From NCBI RefSeq assembly GCF_001457795.1, contig NZ_LN898208.1, positions 1 through 64,000 on the forward strand: 64,000 nucleotides of DNA. The letters run 5' to 3'. Below the pieces are notes generated by a model. It saw only the letters and a list, made by a program, of their open reading frames with translations, did no database searches and was not told the DNA's origin. Positions within the stretch are counted from its first letter, which is position 1. Each line of letters starts with the position of its first letter. This document shows, one piece after another, positions 35,290 to 43,720 of the stretch. The position numbers and the translations under genes were made by a program. The DNA comes from Olsenella massiliensis. Lineage in GTDB: Bacteria > Actinomycetota > Coriobacteriia > Coriobacteriales > Atopobiaceae.

Positions 35290-36294
35290 CTAGCAGATGC
35301 GGGGCAGCAGCTCGTTGCCGGGCTCCGGCAGGATGGTCTGCGTGCCTATCTCGGTCTGCATGACCACGAGGCCGGGGTCCTCTCGCGTGACGCTGCCGAT
35401 GACGCAGGACCCCTCGGCGTGCGTGCTCGCGCGCAGGGCGGCAAGGACCGCGTCCACGGCGTCCGGCGGGCACACCACCACCAGGCGTCCCTCGCAGGCA
35501 AGGTAGAGCGGCTCGAGGCCCAGCATGCCGCACACGCCGGCCACCTCGGGCGCCACCGGGACCTTGGTGGCGTCCAGGCGCACGCCCACGCCGCTCTGGT
35601 GCGCGATCTCGTAGAGCACCGTCCCCACGCCGCCGCGCGTGGCGTCGCGGATGGTGTGGATGTCGTCGCAGGCGTCAAGGGCCGAGCGGATGGCGGCGGC
35701 AAGCGGGGCGCAGTCGCTCGTCACGTCCGCCTCGATGCCAAAGTCGTCGCGCGAGAGCAGGATGGCACAGCCATGGCGCCCCACGTCGCCCGTCACGATG
35801 ACGGCGTCGCCCGGCCTCGCCGCCCCGCCGCGGGGACGCGCGCCCCTTCCCAGGACGCCCACGCCCGTCGTGGTGATGAACACGCCGTCGACCTGGCCCC
35901 GGCCCGCCACCTTGGTGTCGCCGGCGACCACGCTCACGCCCGCCTCCCGCGCGGCGGCGGCCATGGAGGCCACGATCGTCTCGAGTTGGGCCAGCGGATA
36001 GCCCTCCTCGATCTGGAAGGCGCAGGTCAGATACAGCGGCGTGGCGCCCATGCAGGCCACGTCGTTGACGGTGCCGCAGACGGCGAGCTTGCCCACGTCG
36101 CCGCCCGGGAAGAACGCCGGCGACACGATGAAGCCGTCGGTGGAGAGCGCCAGGCGGCCGGCCGGCACGTCCACGACGGCGGCGTCGTCCTCCGTGAGAA
36201 GCGGGTTGGCCAGGTGCGCCTTGAAGACGCGCTCGATGAGCTCGGAGGTCTGCTTGCCGCCCGCGCCCTGGGCCAAGGTCACAACGTCATTCAT
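35290..36294 (-). CDS. hypE: Hydrogenase maturation protein HypE
   Basis: A 334-residue AIR-synthase/PurM-like protein. It ends in PRIC, the flexible tail whose cysteine takes the carbamoyl group from HypF and is dehydrated to thiocyanate, the source of the CN ligands. The ATP-binding segments (DDAAVVD, STDGFIVSPAFFPGGDVGK, GDTKV) are intact. It starts 3 bases after hypD. In the known pathway it feeds CN to the iron on HypC-HypD. No [NiFe]-hydrogenase gene is nearby; its neighbours are nitrogenase-like and Hyd genes. Confidence 0.97.
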   Translation of the reverse strand: MNDVVTLAQGAGGKQTSELIERVFKAHLANPLLTEDDAAVVDVPAGRLALSTDGFIVSPAFFPGGDVGKLAVCGTVNDVACMGATPLYLTCAFQIEEGYPLAQLETIVASMAAAAREAGVSVVAGDTKVAGRGQVDGVFITTTGVGVLGRGARPRGGAARPGDAVIVTGDVGRHGCAILLSRDDFGIEADVTSDCAPLAAAIRSALDACDDIHTIRDATRGGVGTVLYEIAHQSGVGVRLDATKVPVAPEVAGVCGMLGLEPLYLACEGRLVVVCPPDAVDAVLAALRASTHAEGSCVIGSVTREDPGLVVMQTEIGTQTILPEPGNELLPRIC

Positions 36295-36297
36295 GAG

Positions 36298-37416
36298 CTA
36301 TCCTTCCTCGTCGCCCTCGGGGGCGTGAGCATGCGCGGGCAGGTCGCGAGCTGCCCTGGGAACGTCGGCGCCGTAGAGGTAATAGGCCGAGCAGGCGCCC
36401 TCGCTTGAGACCATGCAGGCGCCCACGGGGTGCTCCGGCGTGCAGGCGCGGCCAAAGACGGGGCACGCGCCGGGGGCGCAGCGTCCCTGCAGTACCTCGC
36501 CGCAGCGGCAGGCCGGGTTCTCGCGGCCCTCCGAGGGGGCGACGTCAAACTTGACGCGGGCGTCCCAGGCCGCATGGCGCTCGCGCAGGCGCAGGCCCGA
36601 CCCCTCGATGGTGCCGATGCCCCGCCAGCGGGCGTCGCAGGGCTCCATCATCTCGTCCACGATGCGACGGGCCGCGGGCGACCCCTCGGGCCGCACCACG
36701 CGCGGGTAGCAGTTGACGAAGAACGGCTCCCCCTCGGCGAACCTGGTGACGCCCACGGCGAGCGCCGTGACGAGCTCGCGCGCCGTGAAGCCGGCGACCA
36801 CGCCGCTCACGCCCGCGCGGGCCAAATCCTCGCAGACCGCGGTGCCCGTGACGGCGTGGACGTGGCCGGGATACAAGAAGAGGTCCGTGGACCCCCGCAT
36901 GGCCTCATAGGCCCCAGGCATGGTCTTGTTGGCCGTGAGCAGCGAGAAGTTGCAGACGTCCTGCTCCTTGGCCTGACGAACGGCGAGGCAGCACGAGGGC
37001 GTGGTGGTCTCGAAGCCCACGGAGAGGAAGACGACCTCCTCCTTGGGGTGCGCGGCGGCGTAGGCCTGCGCGTCCTGGGGCGACCAGACCACCCGCACGC
37101 GCGCGCCTCTCGCCCGGGCGTCCGCCAGAGACAGCCTGCTGCCGGGCACGCGCACGAGGTCCCCGAAGGTGGCGATCGTGCAGCCGCGCTCAAGGGCCAG
37201 GAAGAGCGCCTCGTCTATGAAGCCGACCGGCGTCACGCAGACGGGGCATCCCGGACCCGAGATGAGCTCCACCTGGGCGGGAAGCAGGCGGCGGATGCCC
37301 TGCCGAAAGATCTCGTGGGTGTGCGTTCCGCAGACCTCCATGATGCGCACGCGTGGCCCGTCATAGCCCTCCAAAGCCGCGCGAGCGACAGATCCGGCCG
37401 CCGACGTGCCGCTCAC
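36298..37416 (-). CDS. hypD: Hydrogenase maturation protein HypD
   Basis: A 372-residue Fe-S protein on which the Fe(CN)2CO unit is assembled together with HypC. The conserved motifs CGTHTHEIF (C29) and GPGCPVCVTP (C57, C60) and the four-cysteine C-terminal cluster region (CRCGEVLQGRC ... GACPVFGRAC) are intact, so the protein should be functional. It overlaps hypC by four bases and is followed by hypE. Confidence 0.97.
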   Translation of the reverse strand: MSGTSAAGSVARAALEGYDGPRVRIMEVCGTHTHEIFRQGIRRLLPAQVELISGPGCPVCVTPVGFIDEALFLALERGCTIATFGDLVRVPGSRLSLADARARGARVRVVWSPQDAQAYAAAHPKEEVVFLSVGFETTTPSCCLAVRQAKEQDVCNFSLLTANKTMPGAYEAMRGSTDLFLYPGHVHAVTGTAVCEDLARAGVSGVVAGFTARELVTALAVGVTRFAEGEPFFVNCYPRVVRPEGSPAARRIVDEMMEPCDARWRGIGTIEGSGLRLRERHAAWDARVKFDVAPSEGRENPACRCGEVLQGRCAPGACPVFGRACTPEHPVGACMVSSEGACSAYYLYGADVPRAARDLPAHAHAPEGDEEG

Positions 37417-37625
37417 AACAGCTCCCTCTCGAGGTCGCCGGTCTCCGCGTCGTCATCGTCCGTGATGCGGGCGATGGCGGAGCCGGCGTGCACCATCACG
37501 TACTCACCCGGCTCGAGCCCCTCAAGAAGCTGGGCGGACACCTCGCGGCGGGCGCCCGTCGCCTCGACGAGGGCGGTGCCTGCCGCAGAAACCCTGATCA
37601 CCCGTGCGGGCAGTCCTACGCACAT
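37413..37625 (-). CDS. hypC: Hydrogenase maturation chaperone HypC
   Basis: A 70-residue HypC starting MCVGLPARV. Cys2, the residue that binds iron in the HypC-HypD complex, is present. The start at 37625 is fixed by this motif and an AAGGGACC site; the frame is open further upstream. Its tail is acidic (DDDDAE). In [NiFe] maturation HypC carries the Fe(CN)2CO unit to the large subunit; here the receiving protein is unknown. Confidence 0.95.
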   Translation of the reverse strand: MCVGLPARVIRVSAAGTALVEATGARREVSAQLLEGLEPGEYVMVHAGSAIARITDDDDAETGDLERELL

Positions 37626-37692
37626 GTCTTGGTCCCTTCTCATCCGGCGCCGCGCACGCACGTCGGCGCTACCTGCGTTTGCCGTTTCCCGC

Positions 37693-40167
37693 CTAGAAGG
37701 ACGTGTCAAAAAACGACCGCCCGTCCTGCAGCGCCTGGGCCGCGACCACCGCCTGCCCCAGGCAGATGCCGCCGTCGTTGGGCGGTATGAGGCGATGGGT
37801 GAGCACTCGCAGGCCCGCCGCCTCAAGGTCGTCCTTTACCAGGGCCAGCAGGAGCGTGTTTTGAAAGCACCCCCCGCTCAGGGCCACGGTGGTGAGCTTG
37901 CGCCGTCGGGCGACCCACCGCGCCGCCCCAGCCACCTGCCGCGCGAGGCCCACGTGGAAGGCGTAGGCCAGGCGCCCCGCGTCGTCTCCCGCCAGTCGGC
38001 GTGCGACGAGCCAGCCCACGAGGCGGTCGGTGGGAAGCGTCATGAGCCCCTCGTCGCCGAGCGCCCAGGCGGCGGGCGCGCCCGGCATCGGCAGTCCGAC
38101 GGCAGAGACGGGCGAGCCTTGGTCGGCTGCCCAGCGCTCGGCGCGGTGCTGGAGCAGCACGGCGGACTCCCCCTCGAAGCTCGACGTGCGGCTGACGCCC
38201 AGAAGGGCGCTCACGGCGTCAAAGAGCCTGCCCGCGGAGGTCGAGGTCACGGCATTGACGCGCCGGCGCGTCATGGCCAGCTGCGCGCGCGCCTCCTGGG
38301 GCGAGCAGAGCCTCAGGCGTCGGACGAGCGAGAGCGTCTCGTCCGACGTATCGTCCGCCAGGCCCGCAAGCCCCCCCAGCAGCGACACGGCGACGCGCCA
38401 GCCCTCCAGCGCGGCGGCGTCTCCCCCCGCCTGACAGAAGGGCGCGATGCGCCCCACGCGCTCAAAGCCATGGAAGTCGCAGACCATGAGCTCCCCGCCC
38501 CAGACGCTGCCGTCCTCGCCGTAGCCCGTGCCGTCAAACGAGACGCCCACGACGGGCTCGGTGACGTCGTTCTCGGCCATGCACGAGACGACGTGCGCAA
38601 AGTGATGCTGCACCCGCACGAGGGGGACGCCCGCGTCCCGGGCCATCCTCTGTGCGACGCTCGTCGCGTGGTAGCGAGGATGCAGGTCGCAGGCGACGAC
38701 CTCGGGGGCCACCTCAAGCAGCGCCTCCATCCGCCCCACGGACGCCTCGAGCGCGTGCACGGCGCGCAGGTCGGCAAGGTCGCCCACATAGGACGAGGGA
38801 TAGAAGAGGCCGCCCGTGCCGACGCAGAACGTGTTCTTGAGCTCGCCGCCCACGGCGAGGACGCGCACGTTGGAGGTGTCCTCGTCCGTCCCTGTTCGCC
38901 CGTCGTGCCGAAACGGCGTCGAGAGCACCACGGGCAGCGGCGCGTAGCCGCGCGAGCGCCGCACCATGTAGGGGCGCCCCTCAAACCAGTCCATGACGGA
39001 GTCGTCGGCGCGCGTGCGTATCGTCCGGTCATGCGAGAGCACGAGGTCCGCGATGCCCCCCAGCTGCTCGCGGACGTCGTCATCATCCTTGCAGATGGGG
39101 GCGCCCGACACGTTCGCGCTGGTCATGACCAGGACGTCGGGCGTCATGACGTCATCGTCATAGGCAAAGAGCAGCAGCTGCACGGGCGCGTACGGGAGCA
39201 TGACGCCCAGGCTGGGGGCCTGGGGCGCCACGCAGGGCGCCACCCGCCCGCCCGCGCGGCGCCGCAGCAGCAGGATGGGCCTCTGGTGGCCCGCGAGGAC
39301 CTCGCGCTGGGCGTCCGAGAGCTCGCACTCGCGACGCACGACCCCCTCGTCGGCCATCATCACGGCAAGGGGCTTGCTCGGCCGGCGCTTGCGCCGGCGC
39401 AGCCGGCTCACCGCGTCCTCGTTCGTGGCGTCGCAGCACAGATGGAAGCCCCCGATGCCCTTGACGGCCACGATGCCGCCCGCAGCCAGGCAGCGGCGCG
39501 TGGCCGTGATGGCCTCGGCGCCCCGCTCGTCGCGGTCCAGAAGGTAGACCGCAGGACCGCAGTCGTTGCAGCAGACCGGCTGGGCGTCATAGCGGCGGGA
39601 GGCGGGGTCATGGTATTCGCGCGCGCAGTCGGGACAGAGGGAAAACGCCCGCATGCTCGTGCGCTCGCGGTCGTACGGGAGCGCGTCCAGGATGGTCAGG
39701 CGCGGTCCGCAGCAGGTGCAGTTGATGAAGGGGTGCAGGTAGCGACGGTTCGTGGGGTCAAAGAGCTCGCGCCTGCAGTCGTCGCAAATGGCGATGTCGG
39801 GCGAGACGAAGACCTCGCCCGCGGTCTTCTCGCTCACGACGATCCTGAAGCCCTCGAGGCGCCCGACCTGTGCGGTGGGCACCTCCTGGGACTCCAGGCG
39901 GACGATGTCGGCGCGTCGCGGCGGCTCCGTGCGCACGAGACGCTCGAACTCCCGCACCTGGTCGGCCGTCCCCTGAGCGTAGATCTCGACGTAGGGGCCC
40001 TTGTTGCAGACGCTGCCGCAGACGCCCGCAGTCGCGGCGTGACGGTCCACCGTGGGCCTGAAGCCCACGCCCTGGACGATGCCGTGGACGCGCAGGCGGT
40101 GGGTCACCGGCCGCGCGCCGTCATGCCCCGCCTCCGTCGCGGCGCCTGTGAGCATCCTCTCGCTCAT
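37693..40167 (-). CDS. hypF: Carbamoyltransferase HypF
   Basis: An 824-residue multi-domain enzyme that makes the carbamoyl group for CN synthesis from carbamoyl phosphate and ATP. The N-terminal acylphosphatase domain has GVGFRPTV. Two zinc-finger CxxC pairs follow (CDDC ... CTCC, CPDC ... CNDC), then a YrdC-like domain and a Kae1-like domain with LHPRYHATSVAQ and HHFAHVVSC. It is somewhat longer than the usual 750-780 residues. Its ATG overlaps the stop of the fused nitrogenase-like gene. A 67-base gap precedes hypC. Confidence 0.97.
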   Translation of the reverse strand: MSERMLTGAATEAGHDGARPVTHRLRVHGIVQGVGFRPTVDRHAATAGVCGSVCNKGPYVEIYAQGTADQVREFERLVRTEPPRRADIVRLESQEVPTAQVGRLEGFRIVVSEKTAGEVFVSPDIAICDDCRRELFDPTNRRYLHPFINCTCCGPRLTILDALPYDRERTSMRAFSLCPDCAREYHDPASRRYDAQPVCCNDCGPAVYLLDRDERGAEAITATRRCLAAGGIVAVKGIGGFHLCCDATNEDAVSRLRRRKRRPSKPLAVMMADEGVVRRECELSDAQREVLAGHQRPILLLRRRAGGRVAPCVAPQAPSLGVMLPYAPVQLLLFAYDDDVMTPDVLVMTSANVSGAPICKDDDDVREQLGGIADLVLSHDRTIRTRADDSVMDWFEGRPYMVRRSRGYAPLPVVLSTPFRHDGRTGTDEDTSNVRVLAVGGELKNTFCVGTGGLFYPSSYVGDLADLRAVHALEASVGRMEALLEVAPEVVACDLHPRYHATSVAQRMARDAGVPLVRVQHHFAHVVSCMAENDVTEPVVGVSFDGTGYGEDGSVWGGELMVCDFHGFERVGRIAPFCQAGGDAAALEGWRVAVSLLGGLAGLADDTSDETLSLVRRLRLCSPQEARAQLAMTRRRVNAVTSTSAGRLFDAVSALLGVSRTSSFEGESAVLLQHRAERWAADQGSPVSAVGLPMPGAPAAWALGDEGLMTLPTDRLVGWLVARRLAGDDAGRLAYAFHVGLARQVAGAARWVARRRKLTTVALSGGCFQNTLLLALVKDDLEAAGLRVLTHRLIPPNDGGICLGQAVVAAQALQDGRSFFDTSF

Positions 40168-42677
40168 GTCCCCGACACCGCCGCGAGCCGCGTCAGGTGC
40201 CCTGACAGGGCAAAGTGGGTCTCGTCGAAGAAGTCGCCGTCGTAGCCGTCGAGCAGGGGCCTGAGCACGGCGTCGGCGAGCACCACGTCGGCGCCCATGT
40301 CATCGACCGCGCGGCGAAGGTCCGCCTCCTCGCGCAGCGCGACGTCGCCAGGTCGCGTGACCTCGTCGGGTCGCATGAAGAAGCTCGCGCAGCGCACGTC
40401 GGCGCAGCCGCGAGACAAGAGCTCGCGGCGCAGGGCGTCGGCGGCCACCTGCTGATGCACCACCAGAACGCGCCTCCCCTCCCAGCCGATGGGGGGAATG
40501 AGGGCGCTCACCAGGGGAAAGCCAATGTCATAGGGCGTGCCGAAGCGCTCCTTGAGGAGCTTTGCCGCCGCGAGGCCCGAGGGTGCCACCACCAGGTTGC
40601 GCTCGGCGGCACCCGCGCTCATGACGTCGTCAAGCGAGGCGCCCATACCAAAGCAGGTCACGCGCCGCCAGCCCGCCGCGCAGAGCGCCCCCGCGAGCGC
40701 CTGTGCCGCGCCGGGGTCCGAGAGGTCCATGGGCGTGGCGCCCAGGACGCCCAGCCGTCCGGGCTCCCTGGCGGGACGCTCCCCGCGATCCGCGCGGATG
40801 CCGTCGGCAAAGGTCAGGAAGAGCTCGCAATAGGCGCGCTCGGCCCCCACGTCGTAGAGGCGCATGCCGTTGGCGTCGACGGCCACGGCGGGCAGGCCCG
40901 TGGCTCGCTCGCTCATGCGGCGCAGGGCGGTGAGGTCCGTGCCTATGACCGCCGGGACGGGCGTGCCCACGAGGGCGACAAAGCGAGCGTCGATCTTGCC
41001 CGCGGCGGCGGCGAGCTTCTTCACGAGCAGGTCGTCCCTGCCCATGATGGCGTCCATGTCGCGCAGTCCGGCACTGAAGACGGCATCCGCGCCCGCAAAC
41101 CAGCGCGGCTCGTCAAAGCCGCAGACGTTGCCGGTGCAGCCGCCCGCGTCGACGATGACCGAGAGGCCCCCCAGGCCGAAGAGCACCGAGACGGCGCCGG
41201 ACTGGTCCGGCGCGAAGGGGGTGAGCACCCGGCGCAGCCCCTTGACCTCAAGAGAGGGCTGTCGCAGGACAGTCCGCCCCGCGGCCCTGACCGGACGCGG
41301 GCCCGGGCGGGACGACCGACCGGCCGCAAGGTCCTGCGCGCGCTCGTCTCTCAGCGAGATGGCGCCGGGGCGCTCGGCCTTTCCCGACAGCACGCGCTCG
41401 AGGGACGCAAAGAGGCCCATGACCGCCGTGTAGCCAAAGGGCTGGACGTCGTCGTTCCAGGCCAGGTTGGGGCGGTCGGGATGATAGTGACCGGCGTCGC
41501 GGCCGACGGTCAGCGTGACTGCGGCGTCGGGCTCGTAGCCGATCATCGTGGGCTCGAGGTTGGAGTAGACGCGCGTCTGGGGGGAGAGCTCGGCCAGGCG
41601 GGCAAGATGGCTGAAGCGCTCGGGCGCGAGGGTCCCAAAGACCTCCGCCACCCCAAACCCGTAGCGCACGAGGGCGAGCGCCAGCTCGAAGGGGTCGGCG
41701 TTGCAGCACTCGCCCACCGCGAAGACCTCGCGCGCGTGGCGGGCCCCAAACGCGCGCACGGCGTCTTGGGCCCTCTCGCGCCAGGGCGCCTGATCGAGGC
41801 GCACGCCCAGGGCGCTCCCGAGCGCCTCGTACTGGCTGTGGATGCGGTCAACCTGATAGAGGCGCGAGAGCTCGATCCAGGGGATGCCCAGCCGCTCGCT
41901 CAGGTCCTGGGCCGCGGGCGCGGCCTCGGGGTTGAGCACCAGGTTGAAGTTGGCGCGGGCCATGTCCCGAAAGTCCTCGAACGTCGCGCAGGAGCCCACC
42001 TCGCGCACGTGGCGCACCCCGGCGCGCTCGAGGAGTCCCTTGAGGTCGGAGTCCTGCTCCACCGGCGCAAAGTGACCCAGGAGGTTGCAGGAGCGCGGGT
42101 CCCTGCGGGCGGGCTCCAGCAGCGAGTAGATGGACTGACGCACGTTGACCATGGGCGGCCGGCGGCCCTCGCGGGTGAGCGCGTACATGTAGCAGGGACG
42201 CACGCGAACGCCGGCGAGGTCCTCCGCCGCGCGGCAGACGCGCTCCATGTCCGTGCCCAGAAGGGCGTCCACGCAGGTGATGCACACCATGACCACGGAC
42301 GGCGGGTCGGGCAGGCTTTCGCAGACGGCCTTGACCGCCCGGGGTATGCGCGCCAGATGGCGGGCGGTGATGAGGTCCGTCTCGCTCATGAGCAGGTAGA
42401 AGAAGCGATGCTCATAGCCCGGCAGCTCCGACACGGAGCTGGTGTTGCGGCCGCAGCAGCCGGGCGCCACGACGAGCATAACCGAGCCGGGAACGGAGAG
42501 GCCGGCCCGTTTGACGCCAAAGCCCTCGGCGCCCGGCGAGTTGAAGGCGAGGGCCGCCGGGGAGCTGTAGATGAGATGCGTGGACGAGACGAGCTCGGCG
42601 GGGATGTCGTCGGGGCCGCGCCGCCAGAGCTCCGCGGCCGTGTACGAGGCGACACGGGCGCGCGGTCGCAGGCTCAT
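40164..42677 (-). CDS. Fused NifD-like/NifK-like nitrogenase component 1 protein
   Basis: An 837-residue protein made of two component 1-type halves. The N-half (about 1-445) is NifD-like with PGCC at 74-75 and [12 protein letters not shown] (C132, C135). The C-half (about 481-837) is NifK-like with GGCTGNVC (C514, C519) and [10 protein letters not shown], where the usual second cysteine is proline. An Arg/Pro-rich linker (about 450-475) joins them. The halves correspond to the separate NifD-like and NifK-like genes downstream, so the operon encodes two D/K pairs, one fused. Such fusions occur in a few nitrogenase-like groups. It overlaps the NifH-like gene upstream and hypF downstream by four bases each. 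Catalyst or scaffold cannot be told. Confidence 0.88.
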   Translation of the reverse strand: MSLRPRARVASYTAAELWRRGPDDIPAELVSSTHLIYSSPAALAFNSPGAEGFGVKRAGLSVPGSVMLVVAPGCCGRNTSSVSELPGYEHRFFYLLMSETDLITARHLARIPRAVKAVCESLPDPPSVVMVCITCVDALLGTDMERVCRAAEDLAGVRVRPCYMYALTREGRRPPMVNVRQSIYSLLEPARRDPRSCNLLGHFAPVEQDSDLKGLLERAGVRHVREVGSCATFEDFRDMARANFNLVLNPEAAPAAQDLSERLGIPWIELSRLYQVDRIHSQYEALGSALGVRLDQAPWRERAQDAVRAFGARHAREVFAVGECCNADPFELALALVRYGFGVAEVFGTLAPERFSHLARLAELSPQTRVYSNLEPTMIGYEPDAAVTLTVGRDAGHYHPDRPNLAWNDDVQPFGYTAVMGLFASLERVLSGKAERPGAISLRDERAQDLAAGRSSRPGPRPVRAAGRTVLRQPSLEVKGLRRVLTPFAPDQSGAVSVLFGLGGLSVIVDAGGCTGNVCGFDEPRWFAGADAVFSAGLRDMDAIMGRDDLLVKKLAAAAGKIDARFVALVGTPVPAVIGTDLTALRRMSERATGLPAVAVDANGMRLYDVGAERAYCELFLTFADGIRADRGERPAREPGRLGVLGATPMDLSDPGAAQALAGALCAAGWRRVTCFGMGASLDDVMSAGAAERNLVVAPSGLAAAKLLKERFGTPYDIGFPLVSALIPPIGWEGRRVLVVHQQVAADALRRELLSRGCADVRCASFFMRPDEVTRPGDVALREEADLRRAVDDMGADVVLADAVLRPLLDGYDGDFFDETHFALSGHLTRLAAVSGT

Positions 42678-43456
42678 AGGAGCGCCTCGCGAGAACGCGC
42701 CGGGGCGTCGTCGGCGAGGAGCCTTTGGGCCAGGTCGATGAAGACCCGGGAGACGGGCAGGCTCGCGTCGCCCTCGATGACGGTCTTGCCCTCGTCCTCG
42801 AAGCGGTTGACGTCGTCGGAGCGGGGAATGTCGCCTACCACCTCCAGGCCGGCCAAGACGGCGAAGTCCCTCACCTTCCGCTCCTCGTCCGGGACGTTGC
42901 GCCGGTTGAGGATGATGCCGCCCAGCTGGGCGTAGCCGCGCTCCTCGAAGTTGCGCACGGCGGTGCTGATGTTGCCGGCAGCGTAGAGGGCCATCTTCTC
43001 GCCGCTGGTCACGATGAGGACCTTCTGGGCGTAGCCCTCGCGGATGGGGGCCGCAAACCCGCCGCAGACGACGTCGCCCAGAACGTCAAAGAGGACCACG
43101 TCGGGCTCGTAGGTCTCAAAGAGCCGCAGCTCCTCGAGGAGGTTGAACGTGGCGATGATGCCGCGGCCGGCGCAGCCCAGGCCCGGCGTGGGCCCGCCCG
43201 TCTCGATGCAGAGCACCCCGCCGAAGCCCACGCGCGATATGTCCGCGAGGGACGGGGGCTCCTCGTCCTCGCCACGCAGATAGTCCATCACGGGACGCAG
43301 GGCCTTGCCCCCGAGGAGGTTGATCGTGGAGTCCGCCTTGGGGTCACAGCCGATCTGGATGGTGCGCCGGCCCAGCGTCGCGAACGCCGCCGCCAGGTTG
43401 CTGGTGACGGTGGACTTGCCGATGCCGCCCTTGCCATAGACCGCGATTCTGAGCAT
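42674..43456 (-). CDS. NifH/BchL-like ATP-dependent reductase (nitrogenase iron protein-like)
   Basis: A 260-residue P-loop ATPase of the NifH superfamily. The nucleotide site is GKGGIGKST (8-16), switch I is CDPKADST (37-44), and both [4Fe-4S] ligands are present: C95 in GLGCAGRG and C131 in DVVCGG. It should form a homodimer bridging one cluster and pass electrons to a component 1 partner with ATP hydrolysis. As the only H-type protein here, it probably serves both D/K pairs. The start at 43456 has GAGGGG upstream and fits the family; the frame extends further 5'. First gene of the ten-gene operon. Confidence 0.93.
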   Translation of the reverse strand: MLRIAVYGKGGIGKSTVTSNLAAAFATLGRRTIQIGCDPKADSTINLLGGKALRPVMDYLRGEDEEPPSLADISRVGFGGVLCIETGGPTPGLGCAGRGIIATFNLLEELRLFETYEPDVVLFDVLGDVVCGGFAAPIREGYAQKVLIVTSGEKMALYAAGNISTAVRNFEERGYAQLGGIILNRRNVPDEERKVRDFAVLAGLEVVGDIPRSDDVNRFEDEGKTVIEGDASLPVSRVFIDLAQRLLADDAPARSREALL

Positions 43457-43720
43457 GCGCACCCCTCGCCCGTAGGGGCACGCCGACGAAGAGGCCCGCG
43501 CCACGAGTGGCGCCGTCTGCTGGTGCGACATGGCCGTCTTTCGAATCGAGCTGGCTCTCTTCGTCAGATACCCCTTGCCAGAACATGTCATTTGACCTTC
43601 CGGGCCGAGTCACCTCTCCCCGTCAGGCCGATTCAGTTTACCATAGGTGCCGATGCGACCCCGCCGCGACGGCACGTCCGCCTGCGGCGAGGACCCCCTA
43701 TCACCAGCCTCGGAGGGCCC
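43457..43720. other. Divergent regulatory region between the NifH-like operon and the DUF1846 gene
   Basis: This 264-base stretch must hold the promoters of both the ten-gene operon (leftward) and the DUF1846 gene (rightward). I looked for -35/-10 pairs on both strands and found none with good spacing. Upstream of the NifH-like ATG the frame stays open to 43591 but has no support as coding. Confidence 0.5.

Noticed and set aside
36430-40245. A very long open frame on the plus strand (about 1,270 codons) opposite hypD and hypF
   Set aside because: It is antisense to clearly conserved hyp genes, lacks any recognisable domain and has a composition typical of the complement of high-GC codons. 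Treated as a shadow.
40215-42935. A roughly 900-codon plus-strand open frame opposite the fused nitrogenase-like gene
   Set aside because: Same reasoning: antisense to a protein with clear family motifs, no domain of its own.
30223-43456. Reading the operon as an ordinary [NiFe]-hydrogenase maturation cluster
   Set aside because: HypA, HypB and all hydrogenase structural genes are absent from the window, and HydEF and nitrogenase-like genes are interleaved.
32674-43456. Reading the nitrogenase-like genes as a true nitrogen-fixation cluster
   Set aside because: No nifB, nifE/N with usual signatures or other nif assembly genes; K-type parts lack the second P-cluster cysteine; proteins are shorter than NifD/NifK.
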